NCBI GenBank assembly: GCA_032353305.1
Contig: JAUCNG010258853.1
Coordinates: 1-12,510 of the forward strand
Direction: 5' to 3'
Length of the DNA: 12,510 bases
From: Cephalothrix spiralis
Lineage: Eukaryota > Nemertea > Palaeonemertea > Archinemertea > Cephalotrichidae
In this document: positions 9,601 to 12,510 of the stretch, piece after piece
How positions within the stretch are numbered: the stretch's first letter is position 1
Layout: every line of letters starts with the position of its first letter
Notes under the pieces: generated by a model
Database searches by the model: none
Told to the model about the DNA's origin: nothing
Seen by the model: the letters and a program-made list of their open reading frames with translations, nothing else
Made by a program: the position numbers and the translations under genes

Positions 9601-12510
9601 GATACTTTCAATGTAATATTAAAATCTTTTAATTCACTTCAATTTTCATTCTAAATTATTTCTTATTATTAGGGAAGACGTTCTTATTGCTTCCTGAGAG
9701 CTGAGGAAATTTCATATTTAAAGCGGACATTTTATTTAATCAAATTTTATTAATATTTACAAACCTGGGCATGCTAAATGTTCCGATACCCCATTTACAT
9801 ATCCAATTATCTTTTTGATTTCTGCTTCGCGGCCAATCACATTCAAAGACTTCTGTTCCATAAAACGGGAATGAAGATCAGAATCTGAAAAAATAAAATA
9901 AGTTATTGCCACGCTGATAAGGTTCTAACGACATCAAGTTCCTGCTGTTCGTATACATGAGATGCAACGAGCAAAGCACATCTAAAAATGCAGTGATTCT
10001 TTTGCAAGGTTCGCATACCAAAAAAGTGTTTACAATAAGAAACTGTTTATGTGTATTTCGAAGGTTTATCTATTGTATTTTTGTAGTTCAAGGTAGAATT
10101 GATGTTTAAAGTATATGTACGTAACCACTTTACCCATGCTTCTTTGATCTGTGGTTACCAGGGTTTAATTTGGGATATATAACACAGTGAAAACAATAGA
10201 CTGACGGCATAAAAATGCTTGAAGTCTGGTTACGCTTTTGCTATTTTTTTCTTAATTTTGCAAAACAAATTATTCTAGAATTACAAAGATGTCCGGTGAT
10301 ATAAAAGAGGGGGTCAAAAACGGTCAATGCCTCTTATCGTTTACGGAAAATGGAAAAATTTCTTTACAAATTTGCTATCGGAAACGGAAACATGCAAAAA
10401 TCTCGAAAATCACTATCGGAAATGGAAAACTCGAGAAAAATTGCAATCGGAAACGGAAATAGGCTCAAAATTTTATCGGATATCGGAAATCACACCCTAG
10501 GCATTGACCCCCTCATAAAACTGTAACTTTGGGCCCTCTCTATCATTCCGATCCCCTTCGTTTTCTGAATATTATTTTATCCATCTACACTCCGGTACAG
10601 TAAGATATAAAGTTCATTAATGATGTGCTGGACTCAGGATGGGCGACGCGATAGGTTAACGGTAATCATGTGATATTGCTCTGCCTCACGAGATAAATGA
10701 TCATAAATATCGATGGTACGCACATCGTCAGTTGCGCAGTTTGTAAGAGCGGTCATTCGGTATAGATATTCCACGATCGCGTGTTCTATTCCAGCCTGAT
10801 GCTCAAAATATTTTCACAAAAAAATCTCAAGTATCGATTTCATAATGAATAAAAAATGCTATCGCATTAAGCCAGAGTAGGCCTATAGGTGAATATAATA
10901 ATATTCAGATAATGTAGGGTATCGGAATGCGTCTCTATATCTGATGTGGAGTTTTATTATTTATATTATAGCAATAGTTAATTACCTTTATCAATATCAG
11001 ACAGTTCCTCATTTACAATATTCTCAGGGTACTTGCGGCTTATAGCAGACTTGAAGAACTCCAAAACCTCCTCACCAAACTTTTCGAAGCCTTCCAGCAG
11101 GAACTTAAAAATTATGATTATTAAAACGGGTAGCCAAGCCACTTCACTGTTAGCATAATTGTAGTTATATACGACAGTGGAGATTTCCGTTAAGATGGCC
11201 ACTAGTAAATTTTATTAATTATTGTAGATTAATTTTATGATTAAAGCGTGACAGTATTTATATTTTTTTAGAAAAGGGATGCAAAGCGCAAATTTCGATC
11301 AACTCAAGTGACATAGCTTGTTACAGTCGGATTGGCAAAGTGATCACTATCTTCACTATCTATATATATGCACTATTCCACTAGTCAATGAAAGTGACGA
11401 CATATACTACTTTAGACCCTACTGTTTACACAGGGGAAATTTTACCACACATTTCCCAGGGGTCCGAGTTTACCTTGCTAGCGCCCTTGGGGACTTAAAC
11501 GGCGTAATACCTTGTCAAAAATTCTCAGACTAGCGGGGGCCTTTTACATACGTTCTTGTTTTTCTAGAAAATATGAAGCGACTTTTAATGACTAGTGCAC
11601 TCTACGATGCTCTAATTCACCATTAGATTTTCATGGAAAAAATTGGCATACACGTAGGCCGAAAATTAGCAAAATTAAGTTGAGGTACCCATGCACCCAC
11701 CCAAAAATAACATGGAAAAAATTGGGAAAAAACCCTTTCTTGCCCCCACCAATCCCTTTTTTGCCAATTTTTTGACCATCCACCCCCTTTTTTTGCATGC
11801 GGTTGACAGCTGCGGTTGAGAGAAAATATTTGCGGCCCAGATTTTTCAAACCAAATTTTTCAACTTTTTTTTCACAACGCGCCAATTTTTTTCTAAACAT
11901 TTTGACCAGAATGACCACCCACCCATTTTTTGCCATTTTCCTCTTTTTTTTTGTCTGTACTAATGTTATGTTTATGGTGCTTTAAGCTTATATAAGTAAT
12001 AATAAATGGTCAAAAACATGATGGTGAAAACGTGTTTTTTTTTGCCCAAAAAGGTACACACCCACCCTAGCGTATGTGAATGCCAATTCTTTCCATGACA
12101 ACCCCCCCCCTGTTCCTGAGGGCTTTTCCGCATGTAACACCAAATAAGAATGTATGTGTTGTATCATTTTAAACACAAGTTACTAACTTACAGCAGAGCC
12201 TATAATTTTGCCACCAGTACAGCTATAATCAAATACTTGCGACGGAAAATCTTGCTTAATTCTCTTCTTATATTCCTAGAAAAAATGAAAATAAATTGCA
12301 TTAAAATATCTAACCAAGAAAATCTTACATGCACAAAGATATTCTCAGGATATTCACAACAACTACTAGATTATAATATGTTCGAATGGTGTGCGCCCCA
12401 TAATGTCGAAACCCATAACGTCGAAACCCATAATGTCGAAACCCATAACGTCGAAAGACATAATATCGAATGGACATATGGTCGAAAGACATACCTGGCG
12501 TTCTTTTACC
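592..12510 (-). CDS. Partial 12-exon gene for a NACHT-domain STAND NTPase (NPHP3/TEP1-like, TPR-associated family)
   Basis: Spliced on the minus strand from exons 12495-12510, 12192-12275, 10986-11103, 9765-9884, 9208-9246, 8295-8531, 7417-7538, 5604-5813, 3665-3871, 2493-2687, 1196-1344 and 592-664, giving 523 codons with no stop. Every junction is GT-AG and phase-consistent. Residues counted from the window edge: pre-NACHT FDYSCTGGK and FEKFGEEVLEF (about 24-50), HSRFMEQKSLNVIGREAEI (about 77-95), P-loop SPPGYGKS (147-154), an Asp-rich loop (about 170-176), Walker B FLDGIDQ (239-245), sensor-1-like YLVISTS (268-274), PLWLLTACEE, winged helix from LLCLVACSKDG (385) to DFSHNSVAM (449), then LVPYHL and YDKRQYF. 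Members are signalling or scaffold ATPases; NPHP3 is ciliary, TEP1 a vault/telomerase component, and many invertebrate paralogues are thought to act in innate recognition. A DUF4062-like N-terminus and C-terminal TPRs are expected outside the window by family knowledge. The family assignment is by motif recognition, not by search. The exact paralogue is unknown. Confidence 0.92.
665..1195 (-). other. Intron 11 of the NACHT gene
   Basis: 531 bp, GT-AG. It holds a short acidic open stretch on the plus strand (997-1128, containing SKSDTELETEINAKN) that ends in a stop and has no clear homology. The rest is AT-rich, with no RNA gene or conserved element that I can see. Confidence 0.6.
1185..1195. 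repeat. TGACGTCATAC 11-mer overlapping a splice donor
   Basis: On the minus strand this is GTATGACGTCA, and its first bases are the donor of exon 11. The same 11-mer recurs at 1713-1723 and 1906-1916. The core TGACGTCA is a palindrome and a CRE-like sequence; no regulatory role is shown. Confidence 0.6.
1196..1344 (-). CDS. NACHT gene exon 11: end of winged helix into helical repeats
   Basis: 149 nt, starts in phase 0 and ends with two bases of a codon. I chose the acceptor ATTTTATAG|GCTGTC because it gives AVRSTFLNTPDKLNK straight after SVAM; the family reads SVxxAVRxxYL here. It continues HGQLATYYDKC and LVPYHLWKG, the H-x-x-L-A-x-Y-F then LPYHL pattern at the start of the C-terminal helical region. 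A second acceptor 31 bp downstream (CTCCAG|) would break the phase. The donor is AAAG|GTATGA, inside a repeated 11-mer. Confidence 0.88.
2107..2145. repeat. Copy of the segment at the window start
   Basis: GCTATCAA, then TTAGTC(A)CCGTTCTGCTCCCGGTC, matches 1-72, where the same words occur with a 16-base insertion before TTCTGCTCCCGGTC. Same orientation; probably two fragments of one repeat family. Confidence 0.6.
2322..2394 (-). mobile_element. tRNA-derived SINE head (tRNA-like, degenerate)
   Basis: The minus strand reads TAGCTCAGTCGGTAGATCA (A box and D arm), a perfect 5-bp anticodon stem TGAGA/TCTCA with loop CTAGTAA (anticodon position AGT), and GTGGGTTCGAATCCCGT (B box, T arm). The ends do not pair as an acceptor stem and one D-stem pair is lost, so this is not a working tRNA. 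Sequence continuing on the minus strand to about 2150 may be the SINE body. Pol III internal promoters of this form drive SINE transcription. Confidence 0.75.
2493..2687 (-). CDS. NACHT gene exon 10: winged-helix region
   Basis: 195 nt, 65 codons, phase 0 to 0, acceptor TATCTTTTAG|, consensus donor ATG|GTAAGT. It starts LLCLVACSKDGVLEESLP and continues to RRILRPFLKSY and VIDFSHNSVAM. This is the winged-helix-like domain behind the NACHT, whose usual pattern is LxLLACSRxGLxExEL to LRPFL to F-x-H-x-S-V. The codon before the acceptor is a stop in frame, so the start is fixed. Confidence 0.93.
2856..2880. repeat. Short inverted repeat (9-bp arms, 7-nt loop)
   Basis: ACCACTAAT at 2856-2864 is exactly complementary to ATTAGTGGT at 2872-2880, with loop CGCAAAA. 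It lies just before the 32-bp tandem duplication and may mark the edge of a small repeat. Confidence 0.7.
2889..2952. repeat. 32-bp tandem duplication
   Basis: Two adjacent 32-bp units (2889-2920 and 2921-2952) differ at four positions by eye. The shared core is AGTCC(T/C)TCATACGCGAT. Only two copies are present. Confidence 0.8.
3665..3871 (-). CDS. NACHT gene exon 9: NACHT helical part
   Basis: 207 nt, 69 codons, phase 0 to 0, acceptor CTACATACAG|, consensus donor |GTAAGT. It encodes RLDSEQMGLLLNHM, then PLWLLTACEEIRVFG, then MGLFSEILRRISEE. The NPLWL-x-x-A-x-EELRxFG helix is diagnostic for the NPHP3/TEP1-like NACHT group. The junction to exon 10 is a few residues shorter than I would expect for the family. 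Confidence 0.95.
4655..5070. mobile_element. Foldback / MITE-like element with long inverted arms
   Basis: The left arm from 4655 (GCAAAAACTGGGTTCATTCG) is matched by the reverse complement of the right arm ending at 5070 (GCAAAAACGGGTTCATTCG). The match continues inward through CGAAATGCGAAATGACGAAA, GGTCATTAA, AAAATCATAT, CTCTGGTATAACAAATAATT, GTATTATAATC, CATTGCATG and TTTTACAAA. The mirror axis is near 4855, with an inner stem ATTCCGT/ACGGAAT. There is no coding capacity. This is the structure of a foldback transposon or MITE; terminal duplications are not certain. Confidence 0.85.
5296..5324 (+). promoter_or_regulatory. Candidate TATA box plus initiator, opposite to the host gene
   Basis: TATATAAA at 5296-5303 and TCAGT at 5320-5324 put the candidate +1 A (5322) 26 bp from the first TATA base, the usual metazoan spacing. 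A relatively GC-rich 220-bp stretch with no obvious gene follows. It could be the promoter of a solo LTR or an old retroelement, or chance in AT-rich DNA. No LTR ends or target duplication were identified. Confidence 0.35.
5604..5813 (-). CDS. NACHT gene exon 8: sensor-1 region
   Basis: 210 nt, 70 codons, phase 0 to 0, acceptor CTTTTTTCAG|, donor AATAAG|GTAGGT. It contains LNWLPLAFPPKSNIYLVIST, the W-L-P-x-x-x-P-x-x-x-x-h-h-h-S-T pattern that follows Walker B in this family, and ends with ARWYLGQFNK, an expected helix. It joins directly to exon 9 (RLDSEQ), as in the family pattern. Confidence 0.95.
5895..6085 (+). repeat. Dispersed repeat, pieces in tail-then-head order
   Basis: A tail-like part (AAAAGTATGAGGATTTGAAGG, AAAAAAGTAGGAATGTCA) is followed after a GC-rich bridge by a head-like part (CATTATGAAATCGAGCC, GCGAGACAAGGAAAATTTTG). 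This reverses the head-then-tail order of the other two copies, as expected at a junction between adjacent units. Confidence 0.5.
6196..6420 (+). repeat. Dispersed repeat, copy 2 (head then tail)
   Basis: The head reads TTTTTTTGCGGGCCTTCTTATG, ACTATGTAATTAAGCC and GAGCGAAGCGAGAACAATTTTG. The tail reads AAAGTAGGAAAAGTATGAGG then TTTTTCAAAAGTAGGAAAAG. Order and spacing match copy 1 at about 240-480. Confidence 0.55.
7041..7056. repeat. (AT)n microsatellite
   Basis: Eight AT units in a row inside intron 7. Short and probably neutral. Confidence 0.9.
7291..7346. repeat. Perfect 26-bp inverted repeat with 4-nt loop
   Basis: Arm 7291-7316 (TAATAGAAAAGATCCACTAT then ACAAAT) is exactly complementary to 7321-7346, with loop TAGA. 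It lies in intron 7, about 70 bp past the donor of the Walker B exon in the direction of transcription. A 13-bp direct repeat ATAAAATTTCTTA sits at 7250-7262 and 7346-7358, one copy on each side. It could be a young snap-back element, or a hairpin formed in the pre-mRNA. Confidence 0.95.
7417..7538 (-). CDS. NACHT gene exon 7: Walker B
   Basis: 122 nt, phase 1 to 0, acceptor TATTCTTCCAG|, donor CAG|GTATTG. It ends in KAVFLDGIDQ, the Walker B strand that coordinates Mg2+ and water. The second acidic position is Asp and the following residue is Gln rather than the Glu of NLR-type NACHTs. DxxDQ or DxxNQ forms are familiar in the NPHP3/TEP1 branch, so this need not mean loss of activity. Confidence 0.94.
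7539..8294 (-). other. Intron 6 of the NACHT gene
   Basis: 756 bp, GT-AG. It holds a 17-bp unit in three imperfect copies (7590-7640). The rest, 7641-8294, is AT-rich with nothing I can assign. Confidence 0.65.
7590..7640. repeat. 17-bp imperfect tandem repeat, three units
   Basis: Units TACTTGGGCTTAAAG, TACTTGGGCCGAAAATG and TACTGGGCCGGAAATTC follow each other at about 17-bp spacing. Short and diverged. Confidence 0.65.
8295..8531 (-). CDS. NACHT gene exon 6: P-loop (Walker A)
   Basis: 237 nt, phase 1 to 1, acceptor CTCTTTTCAG|, donor AAAG|GTATGT. It encodes PYLSVISPPGYGKSSLIAA, a hydrophobic strand plus P-loop that binds the ATP phosphates, with Lys and Ser at residues 153-154 of the window protein. 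An acidic run (DDKDDDD) and then IFYHFVGSSSKSAD follow, the latter matching the family's HFVGxSxxSTD strand. The first P-loop residue is Ser where Gly or Ala is usual. Confidence 0.96.
8710..8940. repeat. GC-richer island with degenerate CGAARTG motif repeats
   Basis: CGAAGTGTCC occurs exactly at 8719-8728 and 8900-8909. CGAAATGCCC is at 8874-8883 and CGAAATGCAC at 8924-8933, with looser variants between. A 7-bp inverted pair CATTTCG/CGAAATG lies at 8912-8930. Both strands are open for 60-130 codons, but neither translation resembles a known domain, so I take it as a diverged repeat, not a gene. Confidence 0.4.
9129..9151. repeat. 23-bp direct repeat, copy A (intron 5)
   Basis: Contains CTGTGGTTACCAGGGTTT and is identical over 23 bases to 10147-10169. 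The flanks do not match. It lies about 55 bp before the donor of mini-exon 5 on the plus-strand map. Confidence 0.85.
9208..9246 (-). CDS. NACHT gene exon 5: 39-nt mini-exon
   Basis: 39 nt, phase 1 to 1, with acceptor TTTATTATAG| and a consensus donor |GTAAGT. It adds 13 codons (EEKGIPPEDLLA plus split codons) between the GREAEI motif and the P-loop. Because it is a multiple of three and phase 1 on both sides, it could be skipped without a frameshift. Relatives usually have a shorter link here, so this is an insert of unknown role. Confidence 0.8.
9247..9764 (-). other. Intron 4 of the NACHT gene
   Basis: 518 bp, GT-AG. AT-rich, with no repeat, RNA gene or exon that I can support. Confidence 0.6.
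9765..9884 (-). CDS. NACHT gene exon 4: entry motif of the NTPase
   Basis: 120 nt, phase 1 to 1, acceptor ATTTTTTCAG|, donor CCCAG|GTTTGT. It encodes LHSRFMEQKSLNVIGREAEI, the H-x-x-F-x-x-x-(R/K)-x-x-x-(F/V)-(V/I)-G-R-E-x-E-(L/I) signature that opens the NACHT in NPHP3/TEP1-like proteins. The rest reads toward the P-loop (KKIIGYVNG). Confidence 0.93.
10147..10169. repeat. 23-bp direct repeat, copy B (intron 3)
   Basis: Identical over 23 bases to 9129-9151, in the same orientation and about 1 kb away, with unrelated flanks. Confidence 0.85.
10342..10490 (+). repeat. Irregular cluster of ATCGGAAAYGGAAA motifs
   Basis: Copies ATCGGAAACGGAAA at 10377-10390, ATCGGAAATGGAAA at 10415-10428 and ATCGGAAACGGAAA at 10446-10459, plus partial copies near 10343 and 10475. 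Spacing is 29-38 bp, with A-rich, TCGA-containing spacers. It looks like a decayed minisatellite. Confidence 0.7.
10722..10803 (+). mobile_element. Candidate tRNA-derived SINE head, degenerate
   Basis: TTGCGCAGTTTGTAAGAGC resembles a tRNA D arm / A box. About 30 bases on, CGCGTGTTCTATTCCAGC resembles a T arm / B box with changed positions. Pairing of the stems is poor, so it is not a tRNA. 10640-10720 may belong to the same element. Confidence 0.4.
10986..11103 (-). CDS. NACHT gene exon 3: helical pre-NACHT segment
   Basis: 118 nt, starts in phase 0 and ends after the first base of a codon. The acceptor is AATTTTTAAG| and the donor AAAG|GTAATT. The peptide includes EGFEKFGEEVLEFFKSAI followed by RKYPEN. 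This matches the GLEEFGxxVLxxLxxAIxxxYP helix pattern that precedes the NACHT in TPR-associated relatives. It joins exon 2 without a frame break across an intron of 1,088 bp. Confidence 0.9.
11104..12191 (-). other. Intron 2 of the NACHT gene
   Basis: 1,088 bp, GT-AG. 11640-12060 is low complexity with alternating C-rich and T-rich tracts on the plus strand. A roughly 30-bp inverted pair brackets it (11631-11658 and 12067-12098). 11230-11600 shows no feature I can name. Confidence 0.6.
11631..12098. repeat. Segment bracketed by inverted TCATGGAAA-AATTGGCA ends
   Basis: TCATGGAAAAAATTGGCAT at 11631 is matched in inverse orientation by 12080-12098, with one mismatch in about 19. Sequence beyond (CACGTAG against CACATACGCTAG) is also similar with an indel. 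A third partial copy, CATGGAAAAAATTGGG, lies at 11711. The interior is low complexity and non-coding. It may be a small non-autonomous transposon. Confidence 0.45.
12192..12275 (-). CDS. NACHT gene exon 2: pre-NACHT segment
   Basis: 84 nt, 28 codons, phase 0 to 0. The acceptor is TTTTTTCTAG| and the donor |GTAAGT is a consensus site. It encodes a basic stretch (EYKKRIKQDFP) followed by QVFDYSCTGGK. This kind of segment links the N-terminal DUF4062-like part to the NACHT in this family. There is no alternative long ORF here; support comes from splice sites, phase and family resemblance. Confidence 0.88.
12397..12487. repeat. 15-bp minisatellite (CCCATAAYGTCGAAA)
   Basis: Four clean 15-bp units at 12397-12456 alternate CCCATAATGTCGAAA and CCCATAACGTCGAAA, so the array also has a 30-bp period. 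Two decayed units follow (12457-12471, 12472-12487), and the bases GACATAC that continue the pattern form the reverse complement of the exon 1 donor. It lies wholly in intron 1 of the NACHT gene. Confidence 0.92.
12495..12510 (-). CDS. NACHT gene exon 1 (3' end only, cut by window edge)
   Basis: The last 16 bases of an exon read VKERQ in the frame required by the next exon. They are followed by the strong donor CCAG|GTATGT. The exon continues past the right edge, so its true length and the gene start cannot be seen. Its intron begins inside the 15-bp minisatellite. Confidence 0.75.

Larger units (their letters stand above)
9885..10985 (-). other. Intron 3 of the NACHT gene
   Basis: 1,101 bp, GT-AG. 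It contains the second copy of the 23-bp repeat (10147-10169), an irregular ATCGGAAA repeat cluster (10342-10490) and a tRNA-like degenerate SINE candidate (10722-10803). Confidence 0.65.

Noticed and set aside
11631-11936. A 101-codon minus-strand frame rich in Lys, Gly and Phe.
   Set aside because: It is a translation of low-complexity T-rich and C-rich tracts inside an intron.
12397-12487. A CRISPR array, suggested by the regular repeats.
   Set aside because: The units are directly adjacent with no spacers, and the setting is a eukaryotic intron; it is a minisatellite.

Overview
The window looks like part of an animal nuclear genome, probably a marine or aquatic invertebrate. It is AT-rich, has no prokaryotic-style gene packing and no long ORFs. 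It holds one intron-rich gene with GT-AG splicing whose introns are full of SINE-like, foldback and tandem repeats. The species cannot be told from the sequence alone.

The only gene I can support runs on the minus strand across almost the whole window. Twelve exons (12495-12510, 12192-12275, 10986-11103, 9765-9884, 9208-9246, 8295-8531, 7417-7538, 5604-5813, 3665-3871, 2493-2687, 1196-1344, 592-664) join with every splice phase agreeing. They give one open frame of 523 codons. Both ends of the gene lie outside the window. The protein segment is a STAND-type NACHT NTPase of the NPHP3/TEP1-like, TPR-associated kind. In order it has a pre-NACHT segment, a GREAEI-type entry motif, a P-loop (SPPGYGKS), a Walker B (FLDGIDQ), a sensor-1 strand (YLVISTS), a PLWLLTACEE helix, a winged-helix region (LLCLVACSKDG to DFSHNSVAM) and the start of the helical region that usually leads into TPR or similar repeats. 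In relatives a DUF4062-like domain often precedes this and TPRs follow; both would lie beyond the window edges here.

Layout from left to right: 1-591 is repeat-rich with no recognised exon. 592-2687 holds the last three visible exons plus a tRNA-derived SINE-like element (minus strand, about 2322-2394). 2688-5603 holds one NACHT exon and two large introns. One of these carries a foldback element of about 415 bp (4655-5070) and a TATA/Inr-like pair facing away from the gene. 5604-8531 carries the core NTPase exons, a GTAGG/GAGCGAG dispersed repeat (about 5895-6420) and a perfect 26-bp inverted repeat (7291-7346). 8532-12191 has small upstream exons, a 23-bp repeat shared by two introns, an irregular ATCGGAAA repeat cluster and a second, degenerate tRNA-like segment. 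12192-12510 has two exons separated by a 219-bp intron that begins inside a 15-bp minisatellite.

The plain reading is one innate-immune-like or ciliary-type NACHT gene whose introns are a landing ground for repeats. The less usual features are two splice donors that lie inside repeated motifs, and strong hairpins in the introns that could fold in the pre-mRNA.
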